From: Candidatus Poribacteria bacterium
GTDB lineage: Bacteria; Poribacteria; WGA-4E; WGA-3G
NCBI GenBank assembly: GCA_022822085.1
Contig: JAJECK010000028.1
Coordinates: forward strand, 30,489-94,488
Reading direction: 5' to 3'
Length of the DNA stretch: 64,000 bases
Shown here: one piece after another, positions 46,130 through 55,739 of the stretch
Numbering within the stretch: the stretch's first letter is position 1
How the letters are laid out: each line of letters begins with the position of its first letter
Made by a program: the position numbers and the translations under genes
Notes under the pieces: model-generated
Databases searched by the model: none
What the model was told of the DNA's origin: nothing
Seen by the model: the letters and a program-made list of their open reading frames with translations, nothing else

Positions 46130-47275
46130 TTAAAACTTGAGTCCTAAACTAACACGGTGCGCGTCATTTAGGTATCCAAAATCAGCGAATGCATAATCCA
46201 ACGATAGCATAGTGTTACCAAACTTTAAATGTATACCTAAACCGAGGGTCAATCCCTCCTCGTCCTCACTGCGATCAGGACCTAAACGGAATTTGTAACC
46301 TGCCCGAAGTGCAGCCATCTTCCTGTACCAGTATTCTACGCCAAGATTCAGACGTTCACTGTTGTCATTCGGATGGTTACCGTCAAGGGCAATAGTGAGA
46401 AGGTTGCTTTCATTATCAATCAAGTCGTAAGCTACACCGAGTCGGAAATTTGAAGGCAGCGGAAATCCAACGGTATCTAACTCTGCATTAACCGTTGGAT
46501 TCGTTGTATCTGGGTTGGGTGAATATTCTGCAAGTTGTTGATTTCCAGCAACTTCGGTCCCCGTCTTAAGATCGGGACCGCTAAAACGCATCTCAGGTCC
46601 AAAATTTGAGAAAGACATCCCGATTCGGAGGCTACGCCACCCTGTGTGGTATAAAGTGCCAACATCTATAGCGATACCTCTTGCACTTTCCCGATGAATC
46701 TGCTGATGGATATATTTTGCATTGATGCCAAAGGAGAGATTGACACCGGATTCTTTTTGATAAAGTTGTCTGGAGTACGCTACCGAGACCGCAGTATCCC
46801 ACGCTGAATACCAAAGTCCTGTCCCATCGGGGAAGTTGAGGTTTGTGATTTCTGTGTCGGGGATGTTGAGAAACGTAACACTTGCCCCCAACGTCCCGAT
46901 CTTTTCTATTGGAAGTCCAAACGCGAGGTAGTTATAGCGGACATCCGCAAGCCAAATCGTATGTGTATCTGAAAAACTTGTTTTTTCAAGTTGACTCAAA
47001 CCCGCTGGATTCCAATAGATGGTCGTGACATCATTGGCAATTGCCCCGAATGCCCCACCTAAACTATCTACGCGGGCACCAGGTCCAATCTTGAGAAATT
47101 GTGCCCCTGCAGTTCCCACATTCGTTGTTGCATAACTCGGAACTGCTAATGCAAATATAAGAACCGCCATGAGAATATACGAGAATAATGGAGTGTGGTA
47201 GCACTGCGTTTCTGTCTTATGTGCTTTTGCTAACCTACCGTCCTGTCCATCTTGATAAAAAGTAACATTGTGCAT
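46130..47275 (-). CDS. PorV/PorQ-like outer-membrane protein (381 aa)
   Basis: After a signal peptide whose hydrophobic part is MAVLIFALAVPSYA, the sequence GTAGAQFLKIGPGARVDSLGGAFGAIANDVTTIYWNPAGLS is the hallmark of PorV/PorQ (UPF0164-type) FadL-like barrels. Alternating beta-strands follow to an aromatic C-terminus (SLGLKF). In Bacteroidota PorV serves type IX secretion. The ATG at 47275 has AAGGAG 6 bases upstream, so the long basic N-region before the signal is probably real. It follows the gene at 47287 by 11 bases, so the barrel and the large secreted protein are made together. Confidence 0.88.
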   Translation of the reverse strand: MHNVTFYQDGQDGRLAKAHKTETQCYHTPLFSYILMAVLIFALAVPSYATTNVGTAGAQFLKIGPGARVDSLGGAFGAIANDVTTIYWNPAGLSQLEKTSFSDTHTIWLADVRYNYLAFGLPIEKIGTLGASVTFLNIPDTEITNLNFPDGTGLWYSAWDTAVSVAYSRQLYQKESGVNLSFGINAKYIHQQIHRESARGIAIDVGTLYHTGWRSLRIGMSFSNFGPEMRFSGPDLKTGTEVAGNQQLAEYSPNPDTTNPTVNAELDTVGFPLPSNFRLGVAYDLIDNESNLLTIALDGNHPNDNSERLNLGVEYWYRKMAALRAGYKFRLGPDRSEDEEGLTLGLGIHLKFGNTMLSLDYAFADFGYLNDAHRVSLGLKF

Positions 47276-47286
47276 GTGTATCTCCT

Positions 47287-50200
47287 TTATCGTATGATCG
47301 CAAATCGTCCGACCTTATTTCCGATGACTTCACTGTTTTCATCTTGTGCTTCAACATGAAAGATATATACACCACTTGCAAGAGCTTGGTTATAGCGGTT
47401 GAGTAGATCAAATTCTGCTGTACCGCCCTTGTCTCCTTGTGCTAATCGTTCATCTGGACTGAAGTCATCGCTACTTATGTGTTTGATTTCACGCACCAAT
47501 TCTCCAACCAACGTGTAGATTCGGATAGTACATCGCGGTGGTAGCCGCATGAAAAATATTTTATCCGCTCCTTCAACAGTTTCCGCTTTGTTCGTGACAA
47601 AGTATGGGTTTGGCACGACACGGATTCTATCAAGATCTGCTTTGATATTTTCAGCATCAAGCGATTCTTTTTCTGTCGTTAGTAGTTGTTCATCTCCATT
47701 TTGTGGTGCTCTGATACCTCCCATTTCAACAGTGAATACATCACCAGCAGAAATTTCTCCATTCGGATCAGAGATATAGACATAAGCCCCGCGGAGGAAT
47801 ATTCTAATGAATCCTTCCGTGTCCTGAGGGACGTATTCATCACGCCAACCCGTGGCTGTTAGGATGGCATACCCATCTGCCCGTTGGTCATTGAATTTAA
47901 TTTCCTCACCCGTAGTTTCGTCTACGACTTTGATATGTGTATCGTCTGTAAACGTAATAGAGTAGGTATGCGGATGGTAATAGGTTATCCAGAAGATATT
48001 TGGCCCGGTGGTGGTGGACCCCCCAGTTGCCTCATTTTGGATATCCACTGTCCATCCCGGCACAGAACCACTGGTCAATTTAACGTCAGTTATTGAGTTT
48101 GCTGTTGGACTATCGTAGGATACGTCAACTCCTGTCAGTTTCAGAATGGTCCCATCAAACATCGGGGTGAGGACTTCAACAGCCTCTCCATTGATAGGAT
48201 CGTACCAATCAAATGTTTGCTTTTCAACTACCGTTTGATTGGTTGTCGTATTTATGATTTCATAAGTAGGCGGTTGGTAGCCGGGACCTGTGATGTATGC
48301 TGCCGCTCCGGTCTGTTTAGCACCGGACCAAACAATTTTATATTGATGTCCCGTAACTTTGTCAGGTGCTAACACCATAGGTTCAACAGTAACATTTACA
48401 TCTCCGTTTGGCACCAATTCAACGGCAGGTTCTTTGTATCCGGCAGGATGCGCGCGTGGAACAACATGTACCATCGTTTCAATCTGACTACTTTCCATCG
48501 CTGGCAGCACATTTTCGGGATTGCCTGTATCGTAAGAGGTAACCGCATAAGTATATTGGATGCCATTAGTTAAGCCAGCGTCCGTGTAGAAATTCTTAAT
48601 ACCCGCATCTTCACCGAGTGTCTGTGATGCGGTGGCAACGACTTGAAAAATATCTCCGGCAACTGGAGGACCAGAAGGTCCATCCGTAATTTTTACATAC
48701 AATCCTCCGAAATATATCTGCTCACCAGAGCGGTATGTACCATCAGGATACGGTTCACCTGTATCAGGGTCTTTGATGACAACATAGCCACCCCCATCAG
48801 ATGGAAAATCGGGATTATATGCCATGACTTCCCAAAGTGTTGTATTTATTACCTCAAATTCTGTGCTGGAATTGAATTTGATAGCATAAGTTGCGCTTTC
48901 AAAGAAATTAGCGAGAAAAGGTTCAGCTCCCATGTGTTCGATGGTAGCGTCTGACTGTTCTCCAACGTGTTCTACAGTAAAATAATTACTGGAAGCACTC
49001 AACTTGTCAAACTCCATCAACAATTTCCAATCTTCAACGGGTTTACCGGTTTTTTCATCGTAAACATTATCAAGTCTATAAACTCTATAACCTTCAAATA
49101 CTTTCTCTCGGTCAAATGGGTCAGCATAGTCTTCTATATTTTTAGTGACACCGTCATCAATCCAACCTTCTGTGCCTTCCCAGATGAGGGTGATCTGTTT
49201 ATCTGCGGGGTAAGCCGTTACTGTTGGGGAGGGTGGTGGTGCGGCAGCTCGGTAATCATCGTCGTACAATCTCTGAGCCTCATCCGAAGTTACTTGCAAA
49301 CCTTCAAGTCCTTCACCGATAGCCACTGCTATGATAACGTTGAATGTTTCCCCAGGAGCAAGTGTTTTAATTGGGCCGTAGGATTGGATAAACCGTTGAT
49401 CGTCATAGTTTGCGGGGAGTGGTTCAACACCGGGTGTACTGATAAGTGCATACTTTTCCGCATCGGTTGTTGGATCTGTATCTATGGTAATCCGTTTGTG
49501 TGCGGTAAAAGGTATTTTAGCTATACCATCATCAGGATCTTCACCCAGGTATGCATCTAAGACTCGCAAACCGATGTATCCCGGTGCAGAGGCGTTAGAA
49601 AACCCGTAGGAGAGATAACGGTTGGGATGATCATCTGGGTTGAGACTGTCCGGTGTTTGGTCTAAAGCAACGAAATCATCGGCCGAGTAACTTGCTGTGC
49701 CTGTCTCGTTACTTGAGATATCCACATCATATCGGAATCCCATAAATACATCTTCGAGTGTGTCACTCCCAACATTTTTGACATTATACTCAAGGATAAA
49801 GAAGTCGTAAAGCGGTGCATAACTCCATTGGAATCCGTGGACTTCAATTTCCAGACCAAGTATCAACCCTTTATTTACCTCTGCGTTAGTATCGGTACAC
49901 TTGAATCTAATAGATTGGCTTGTACGTGTTCCTTTTGTGGTTACGCCAGGGGTCCGAATATACACCTCGTCTTTTGTATCATATATTTCTGGGTCAAACT
50001 CTTCATCTGTTATGTGATCAATCGGCCAAATTTCACTCTGTCTCCCATCTGACTCGGCGACACCGACTTCACCATTTCTTTTAGCACCGATCCAGATGTC
50101 GCCTTCAAAGATGTAGGAATCGTTTGTCCCTGCCGGCCACCATCCCGAAGGGTTGGCTGTAGGGTTCCTTGGATACCCAACGACTGTTGTGTTAAAAATA

Positions 50201-50310
50201 GCAGACGATAGGTTCCCGACATCTAATGCTTTCCAATCTTCACCTGCATTGACTGATAGCGCGGTGAATGCTAATACCGTAAATAATAGACTATATCGCA
50301 ATATCTTCAT
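47287..50310 (-). CDS. Large secreted protein with FlgD-like/T9SS-type C-terminal domain (1007 aa)
   Basis: A signal peptide (MKILRYSLLFTVLAFTALSVNA) precedes a long beta-rich region. A fibronectin type III-like segment lies around residues 360-640 (PPSPTVTAYPADKQITLIWEG). The final ~110 residues (DRIRVVPNPYFV ... IRIYTLVGELVREI ... GVYIFHVEAQDENSEVIGNKVGRFAIIR) form the FlgD-like Ig fold that resembles type IX secretion sorting domains. It is co-transcribed with the PorV-like gene, so it is a probable client or partner of that barrel. GGAGG lies about 9 bases before the ATG. Confidence 0.85.
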   Translation of the reverse strand: MKILRYSLLFTVLAFTALSVNAGEDWKALDVGNLSSAIFNTTVVGYPRNPTANPSGWWPAGTNDSYIFEGDIWIGAKRNGEVGVAESDGRQSEIWPIDHITDEEFDPEIYDTKDEVYIRTPGVTTKGTRTSQSIRFKCTDTNAEVNKGLILGLEIEVHGFQWSYAPLYDFFILEYNVKNVGSDTLEDVFMGFRYDVDISSNETGTASYSADDFVALDQTPDSLNPDDHPNRYLSYGFSNASAPGYIGLRVLDAYLGEDPDDGIAKIPFTAHKRITIDTDPTTDAEKYALISTPGVEPLPANYDDQRFIQSYGPIKTLAPGETFNVIIAVAIGEGLEGLQVTSDEAQRLYDDDYRAAAPPPSPTVTAYPADKQITLIWEGTEGWIDDGVTKNIEDYADPFDREKVFEGYRVYRLDNVYDEKTGKPVEDWKLLMEFDKLSASSNYFTVEHVGEQSDATIEHMGAEPFLANFFESATYAIKFNSSTEFEVINTTLWEVMAYNPDFPSDGGGYVVIKDPDTGEPYPDGTYRSGEQIYFGGLYVKITDGPSGPPVAGDIFQVVATASQTLGEDAGIKNFYTDAGLTNGIQYTYAVTSYDTGNPENVLPAMESSQIETMVHVVPRAHPAGYKEPAVELVPNGDVNVTVEPMVLAPDKVTGHQYKIVWSGAKQTGAAAYITGPGYQPPTYEIINTTTNQTVVEKQTFDWYDPINGEAVEVLTPMFDGTILKLTGVDVSYDSPTANSITDVKLTSGSVPGWTVDIQNEATGGSTTTGPNIFWITYYHPHTYSITFTDDTHIKVVDETTGEEIKFNDQRADGYAILTATGWRDEYVPQDTEGFIRIFLRGAYVYISDPNGEISAGDVFTVEMGGIRAPQNGDEQLLTTEKESLDAENIKADLDRIRVVPNPYFVTNKAETVEGADKIFFMRLPPRCTIRIYTLVGELVREIKHISSDDFSPDERLAQGDKGGTAEFDLLNRYNQALASGVYIFHVEAQDENSEVIGNKVGRFAIIR

Positions 50311-50486
50311 ATAAACTTACCTCCATATTTGGGGTGTAATGATATATCGATCCTCTTTGAAAATAGTAAATGAAAATTTCAGTATTAAGATAATTCTCTT
50401 AACATTCCCTCAGTGCACGACGTGATATAATCCTCGGACTTGTATTATACCATTAAAGTTGCGATTTTCACTTCAGCAAAATAGGA

Positions 50487-52433
50487 TCATTCTGCTTCTG
50501 TGATTTCAAATATCCGATATCTCTGTTTATTTCCGTTACCAACATCTATTTCTTCTTCAATATACAGAGGATAACTATACTTTCTATCTGTAACAGAGAA
50601 TAGGTAAGGAATTGCTCCTGCCTGTCGTGCTTCCTTTGCTTTCGTCTCAAGAATTTGTTGTTCGGCATCGTTTGTAATTTTCAGTGGATATGTTGATCTG
50701 TCAGCATAATACATCAGATCAAAATGTGCTCCTGATCGTTGTTCATCAAGGAAAAAACAGACATTTTCGGGCATCTCCTGTTGAATACGTTCCCCACTTT
50801 GGACATATAACGGAATTTGCTCATTCCGTTCGGTAACATTGTATGCTGCGTAGACATAACGTCCCGCATAAAACAGTGCAATCAAAAGTGTAACAACGCG
50901 TGCTGTCATCCATGCCCATCTCAATATTTCTTTTTGATGGAATAAGCGATAGATGCCGTAAAATATAGTAAGCAGTAAACTAAATACAATAAGTTGTTCA
51001 ACAATGACGAAATGTTTATGTATGAAAGGTGCGAAACCTTTTATACTATCAAATTGCAAAAACCCTATTCCTGGACCACTCACCGGCGCATATAACCACT
51101 TCCCGCCTCGAACAATTGGAATCAGAATAGATAGAACGGCAATAGACAGCATTGAAGCCCCACATATTGCTGTATAAAGCCATCTTTGTTCTTCCGTTAT
51201 TCCATGACTGCGTGGTGGAAACAGATCGGTTCCCACAGATTCAGTATATCGCGCTTGATATGCCCGACTGATAACCGCTGCCAAACACATTACCAATGCT
51301 GGCACAGAAATCATTGTCGCAGACGGTGTTTTTGTTTCAGCAAGTGTGTGTGGCAAAATCACACCGATACCCCATGCCAACACGAACAGTTCCGGTAGCC
51401 GCCAATGTCTGAACATCACGACAAGCAAGCACAACATAGCTGCAAATATTACAGCATAAATGTACGGATAAAACAGTGGCATATATTCAAACAAAGGTCT
51501 GTCCCATGATGCCCCCCATCCTTCAACATTCGTATTGAGATGGTCAAGAACGCGTTTGTGTTCCCATATAAATTCCTTCGGATATCTTATTAAGCAATAG
51601 ATTGTCCAAGGTGCAACAGTCCCAATACCAGCAAGAAGTTGGACAACAACATCACTGAGTCGAATCTTCACATTTTCTTTATCTGGGACAGCATCACCCG
51701 TTCCTTCTTGCCCCTCTAACGGTGCAGCTTGAACTCTCTTCGCTCTGTATTTGCGGACTATCCGTTTGAACAATGCGACAAACCAGACGACTGCCGCAAG
51801 ACCGAATGTAATCAGTGCCAGATAACTCTTTGAGAGATACGCGATTCCCATCGCTACCCCTGATAGGATATAATTCCTCCTTTTGCCACTACGTATGCCA
51901 CGCAGCAAAAACCAACACGAAACTTGCACCCAGAGCAGCAAAGCGATGTCTATGTGATCCGAATAACGATAACCGTGAACTGAAGCAAAGAGAAACGGAT
52001 TGAATGCCTGAAGGAATGCTGCGATAAGACCTGCCCGTTTATCAAAAAGATCGGAAGCGATCCTAAATGTCAACCATGCTGACAGCACAAGACTGATAGC
52101 AGACGGTAGACGTAGCGCGAAAGCGTTGATCCCAAAAATAAAGTGTGAGACACATATTTGCCACATAGCCACTGGCGGTTTATGTAGCCATATATGGTTG
52201 TTCCCCCAGCTTTTGTAATCATATTTTAGCCACGGTTGATCGTAAAGTGTGAATTTTAACGGATGTTTCGTCAAATTCCGAGCGACAATCGCATGATAAC
52301 CTTCATCCCAATAGTGAATCTTACTATGTCCAAGGTTTCGCAATACCAATACAAAAGATGCAATCAGAATACATAAGAGGACTATTTTTATATGCCTATT
52401 TTTACTATTTATGAACGTGTTCTCAAAATTCAT
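50487..52433 (-). CDS. GT39/ArnT-like membrane glycosyltransferase (648 aa)
   Basis: The protein has an N-terminal transmembrane helix, then HYWDEGYHAIVARNLTKHPLKF, an acidic DE motif in the first periplasmic loop that is typical of polyprenyl-phosphate-using transferases of the PMT/ArnT (GT39) class. KPPVAMW and about a dozen hydrophobic helices follow, then a soluble C-terminal domain. It would transfer a sugar from a lipid carrier to lipid or protein at the outer face of the inner membrane; the acceptor is unknown. A charged insert (residues ~245-270, RAKRVQAAPLEGQEGTGDA) sits between helices. No strong ribosome-binding site is seen. Confidence 0.85.
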   Translation of the reverse strand: MNFENTFINSKNRHIKIVLLCILIASFVLVLRNLGHSKIHYWDEGYHAIVARNLTKHPLKFTLYDQPWLKYDYKSWGNNHIWLHKPPVAMWQICVSHFIFGINAFALRLPSAISLVLSAWLTFRIASDLFDKRAGLIAAFLQAFNPFLFASVHGYRYSDHIDIALLLWVQVSCWFLLRGIRSGKRRNYILSGVAMGIAYLSKSYLALITFGLAAVVWFVALFKRIVRKYRAKRVQAAPLEGQEGTGDAVPDKENVKIRLSDVVVQLLAGIGTVAPWTIYCLIRYPKEFIWEHKRVLDHLNTNVEGWGASWDRPLFEYMPLFYPYIYAVIFAAMLCLLVVMFRHWRLPELFVLAWGIGVILPHTLAETKTPSATMISVPALVMCLAAVISRAYQARYTESVGTDLFPPRSHGITEEQRWLYTAICGASMLSIAVLSILIPIVRGGKWLYAPVSGPGIGFLQFDSIKGFAPFIHKHFVIVEQLIVFSLLLTIFYGIYRLFHQKEILRWAWMTARVVTLLIALFYAGRYVYAAYNVTERNEQIPLYVQSGERIQQEMPENVCFFLDEQRSGAHFDLMYYADRSTYPLKITNDAEQQILETKAKEARQAGAIPYLFSVTDRKYSYPLYIEEEIDVGNGNKQRYRIFEITEAE

Positions 52434-52551
52434 CTGTATTGTACGATATACCCAACCTACTACCGGTTTCTTATGTCTCTATTACTAAAATACGAGTTCT
52501 CTAATTTTCAGAGCTTTTTGTCATAAAGCTGACGTGTTATGTTATACCTTA

Positions 52552-53169
52552 TCACCAACCGTAGTGAAATAAATACAACATCCCAATTCCACCAATGACC
52601 ATGAACGCTCCCATAATCACATAAAAGATAAAGGTGATATGTTTGATTGGTCCAGACGAAAGACTGAAATGCGTATTCATTTCAGCGACTATTTCTGCAA
52701 GCAGCGAACGGTGTTCACGCTGTTTAATCTTAATTATTCCTGACCCCAACCAAGGCTGAATAGCAACTTGTAAGTCCGCTTCAATAGATGTCAATCTAAT
52801 GGAAGATAAGGATTCCTCGTAAGGTAACTGGAGCTTATCAAGAGCGGCGAGGAGTGCTTCACGGAAAGTCGTATCGGTTATGCCATAAGCAGCATATCCT
52901 TTCAGTGCGAAACACATCATGACAAGCACAACAGTAAATATTGCAGGATTTAACCAATTCCATAAAGCCATGCCAGTTATCTCGAAAAAGAGTGGGACAA
53001 TTATGTTTGGGAGAAAGGCAACAAACATGACTAATAGCAACCATCTATTTGATAATAAGTACGGTGTTTTCGTTAAAATGCCGCGTAACCCTAAAATCAA
53101 GAAAAATGCAGCCATAACACCAAACATAATCGGCAACACAAATGTAAACATATGTAAACTAAAGTCCAT
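52552..53169 (-). CDS. Membrane protein of unknown function (205 aa)
   Basis: Three N-terminal transmembrane segments and one C-terminal one flank a cytoplasmic domain of about 85 residues (FREALLAALDKLQLPYEESLSSIRLTSIEADLQVAIQPWLGSG). I do not recognise the family. GGGAG precedes the ATG. It lies between the glycosyltransferase and the oxidoreductase genes with about 70-120 bases either side. Confidence 0.65.
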   Translation of the reverse strand: MDFSLHMFTFVLPIMFGVMAAFFLILGLRGILTKTPYLLSNRWLLLVMFVAFLPNIIVPLFFEITGMALWNWLNPAIFTVVLVMMCFALKGYAAYGITDTTFREALLAALDKLQLPYEESLSSIRLTSIEADLQVAIQPWLGSGIIKIKQREHRSLLAEIVAEMNTHFSLSSGPIKHITFIFYVIMGAFMVIGGIGMLYLFHYGW

Positions 53170-53242
53170 CTATCTTCTCCCTATGCAACTGTGGTAGGTG
53201 CGTTTCTAACCTCACACGGTTCCAAAATGGCCTATATCAAAC

Positions 53243-54244
53243 TTATACCCACCCATCTTCAATCATCAGTGTTAAAGGTGATTCCATCTCTTCCATAGGT
53301 AACTGAACCCGTTGTCTTTTCCGTGATGACTCATAAATTGCCATCAGCAGTTCAAGCGTAGCATATCCGCATTGACCGCTTGAGCGATGTTCTCGGTCTT
53401 CTTCAATGGCAATGATCATGTCTCGGACAGGCGTAATTTCGGGTGGCAGTTCAGGTGTTGCCCATGCCCCACCTGTCGCTTCGTTTCGGTATCGGATTCC
53501 CGGTCCACCGGGAGCAGCGAGTTCTATTTCCCCTTCTGTACCATAGCAGTAGATATGATGATAACCGGGGGCAGTATCGTTGCCAGATTCAATGATACCT
53601 CGCACGTTGTCTTCAAATTTGAAGTAACCGACTGCAAAGTCTTCGGAGTGTAAATCGTATTTTGTCGGTGTGCCCATTCGTTCAATCTGCCCAATCACCC
53701 AACTGATAGGTGTGTCCCCGTGGAGATACAACATCAGATCGACGGTATGTGTAGCATTGTCCTTTAGGTCACCGCCACCACAGATGCCGTGAATACGGAA
53801 GAGGTCTCCAATAGCACCGTCAGTAATCATCTGTTTTGCATGCTGATAAGGCGTGCTAAATCGCACCTGATGGTCAATTGCTAACTTCACGCCGTTCTCT
53901 GAACACGACTCAAGCATTGCCTTCCCTTGTCCGAGGTTCTCCGCCATCGGTTTTTCTGACAAAATCCCTTTTACACCGTGTTTCGCAGCTTCAATCACAA
54001 GTGGTGCATGGTGTTTTGGACGCGTGCAGACTGACACCAGATCTATCTCTTCTGTTTTCAGCATTTCAATGTAATCGGTGTATTGTTTTTTTACTTCATA
54101 CCTTTCACCATAAGCATTTAGCCGTCCTTCATCAATATCTGAAATAGCGGTTATTTTTGCCCGCGGTTCATTCACATACCATCCAGCGTGCATGTGTGAA
54201 ATCCCTCCGCATCCGATAATCGCAACATTGTATATCTTGTCCAT
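53243..54244 (-). CDS. Gfo/Idh/MocA family oxidoreductase (333 aa)
   Basis: The NAD(P)-binding motif GCGGISHMH (11-19) and the catalytic-lysine motif SEKPMAEN near residue 95 are those of sugar dehydrogenases of this family, followed by the alpha/beta domain with GGGDLKDNATHTVDLMLYL carrying the active-site histidine pair region. It would oxidise or reduce a sugar or inositol derivative in the cytosol. AAAGGAATT lies about 6 bases before the ATG. It is 18 bases downstream of the DUF4268 gene but functional coupling is not obvious. Confidence 0.9.
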   Translation of the reverse strand: MDKIYNVAIIGCGGISHMHAGWYVNEPRAKITAISDIDEGRLNAYGERYEVKKQYTDYIEMLKTEEIDLVSVCTRPKHHAPLVIEAAKHGVKGILSEKPMAENLGQGKAMLESCSENGVKLAIDHQVRFSTPYQHAKQMITDGAIGDLFRIHGICGGGDLKDNATHTVDLMLYLHGDTPISWVIGQIERMGTPTKYDLHSEDFAVGYFKFEDNVRGIIESGNDTAPGYHHIYCYGTEGEIELAAPGGPGIRYRNEATGGAWATPELPPEITPVRDMIIAIEEDREHRSSGQCGYATLELLMAIYESSRKRQRVQLPMEEMESPLTLMIEDGWV

Positions 54245-54262
54245 TGTGAATTCCTTTCATTA

Positions 54263-55090
54263 CTATAAACCAGATTCGTCAATTTTATTGTAGATGTCGG
54301 TTCCCATATTGACTAATTTTTCACGGATTTCATCCCAATCATCTCGATCATTTTTCCCTTTGTCAAGAACAGGGAATTGTACTCTTATTTGTTTCGGAGA
54401 ATCGTTATAGTCATAAGAATAGTCAGTTTCTGGGAATAACCCCATTATACTGTCTCTCCGTTCTAAAGGATTATCTCCTCTAAAGTACAACTGAACATAA
54501 CACCGGTGATTGGTAACAAAAAGCCAAACTCCAATATTATTAATATCTTTCGGTATCCAACCATCATTACTAAGAGGAACAGGTTTCCCAGAAAATAGTT
54601 CTCCGAATTCTCCCTTTCGTATCGGTGCCCAGAATTCGCTATACCCAACTTCAGGGTGCTTTTCGGTTTGAATATCTATTGCAGGTCTTGCAACATGATG
54701 AAAAGAGAATTCGTTGTGTGAATTTGCTTGTGCTTGAATCAGATACCAGTCAACGTTGCTATCTTCATTCCGCAAATTGCAGGTAACAACCATCAATTCC
54801 TCAAATTCTTCAGCGACTAACACTGCTACATCAGCTTCTTTCAAGCGTGCATAAGCCTCAAGTCTACCCCAATGATCCCAATCAGCCTTACCTAATTGAT
54901 TTTCAACTACGAGGGTTCCATCTATACCAGCGGCGACAATGTCTGCTCTACGTGTGCCAACGTTGGCCTCTGTCTCTGCGTCTTCAAATTTGCCGACTTT
55001 AAGTGCGTCAAGGTTATCAGCCAGATCTGATGAGAAATCTTCTTCTCGTGTATAGATTTCTGATAGTGATTTTTTTACTTGGAGGTTCAT
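54263..55090 (-). CDS. DUF4268 protein with nuclease-like domain (275 aa)
   Basis: The first half has the PD-(D/E)xK-like layout: ADIVAAGIDGTLVVENQLGKADWDHWGRL supplies the Asp and a Glu-x-Gln pair. The second half (GEFGELFSGKPVPLSNDGW ... VGVWLFVTNHRCYVQLYFRG) is DUF4268. Such proteins are widespread and often lie near toxin-antitoxin or defence genes, as here. A DNA-processing role is inferred only. No close Shine-Dalgarno; TAGGAG is about 15 bases upstream. Confidence 0.8.
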   Translation of the reverse strand: MNLQVKKSLSEIYTREEDFSSDLADNLDALKVGKFEDAETEANVGTRRADIVAAGIDGTLVVENQLGKADWDHWGRLEAYARLKEADVAVLVAEEFEELMVVTCNLRNEDSNVDWYLIQAQANSHNEFSFHHVARPAIDIQTEKHPEVGYSEFWAPIRKGEFGELFSGKPVPLSNDGWIPKDINNIGVWLFVTNHRCYVQLYFRGDNPLERRDSIMGLFPETDYSYDYNDSPKQIRVQFPVLDKGKNDRDDWDEIREKLVNMGTDIYNKIDESGL

Positions 55091-55144
55091 TTGATTGTTA
55101 TATATTACTCCTACATTTGCAGAACAGTTTTTTTACACATCTTG

Positions 55145-55298
55145 TTAAAGGTTTAAAGTATGTCGTAAAGCATCATCAATTTTATTCATTGGAATTGAAC
55201 CAATGACCTGGACGCGGTTTGGCTGTACGCATATTTGAATCAGGGAAAACTGCCAAAATTACATCACCGCGTTTGTAACTTAGCTTTCTCCTCATCAT
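55145..55298 (-). pseudogene. MazF/PemK-family toxin remnant with internal deletion
   Basis: Starting at ATG 55298 inside the antitoxin gene, the frame reads MMRRKLSYKRGDVILAVFPDSNMRTAKPRP, the standard PemK/MazF N-terminus, then ends after ten more residues (GHWFNSNE). Shifted by one base, the DNA next to it encodes VIGSIPMNKIDDALRHTLNL and a stop at 55145-55147, the C-terminus of the same family. The middle ~50-60 residues and reading frame are missing, so the toxin is dead. The start overlapping the antitoxin's end is the usual toxin-antitoxin arrangement. Confidence 0.8.
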
Positions 55299-55524
55299 AG
55301 TTGTCATAGACACTCATCTCAGGACTTTCCCAATCCTCTACAAAAGTTGAGAAGCGTGCTCGTAATTCTGCTGCCTGCGATTTATCAATGCCATGTTCCC
55401 TTAAATCTATTGCCCCTGGTGGTAGAAACATTACGACAGCACGTGTGCCTTCACAAACACCATCAGGTGTTTCCGAGAGTTCAATTTTACCGTCACGATA
55501 AATGCCTTCGATTGTTTTGGACAT
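55264..55524 (-). CDS. Antitoxin of a MazF/PemK-type pair (86 aa)
   Basis: MSKTIEGIYRDGKIELSETPDGVCEGTRAVVMFL is a small beta-rich N-terminus of the kind found in AF2212/DUF104-like and related antitoxins, and the C-terminal half (KSQAAELRARFSTFVEDWESPEMSVYDNYDEEKAKLQ) is acidic, as toxin-binding tails are. The toxin gene that overlaps its end has lost its middle, so this antitoxin is orphaned. It starts 2 bases after the stop of the upstream small gene. Confidence 0.72.
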   Translation of the reverse strand: MSKTIEGIYRDGKIELSETPDGVCEGTRAVVMFLPPGAIDLREHGIDKSQAAELRARFSTFVEDWESPEMSVYDNYDEEKAKLQTR

Positions 55525-55526
55525 GG

Positions 55527-55739
55527 TTATTCCTTCTTATTCTTCTCTTGCAATAAAGATCTCAACGCTTCATTGACCGCTTCTTCGTTTGGAAATGCAG
55601 CAGCAACGTCAGGATCAAGTTTGATAATATTTGTGCCGGCAGCGTAGCGTTCTGCATATTTCCCACGAATGCCATTTTTCAGCAGCGTCTCGTCATACTC
55701 AGGACGCAATTCGTCATTGAAGTTGGTTTTGTCATTCAT
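55527..55739 (-). CDS. Small antitoxin-like protein (70 aa)
   Basis: MNDKTNFNDELRPEYDETLLKNGIRGKYAERYAAGTNIIKLDPDVAAAFPNEEAVNEALRSLL follows the pattern of a small family (…LRPEYD…GVRGKY…LDPDVAxAFP) commonly annotated as a hypothetical or antitoxin protein in cyanobacteria and Chloroflexi. It is soluble, and its ATG overlaps the end of the gene at 55732 by 8 bases. No dedicated toxin is adjacent. Function uncertain. Confidence 0.7.
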   Translation of the reverse strand: MNDKTNFNDELRPEYDETLLKNGIRGKYAERYAAGTNIIKLDPDVAAAFPNEEAVNEALRSLLQEKNKKE

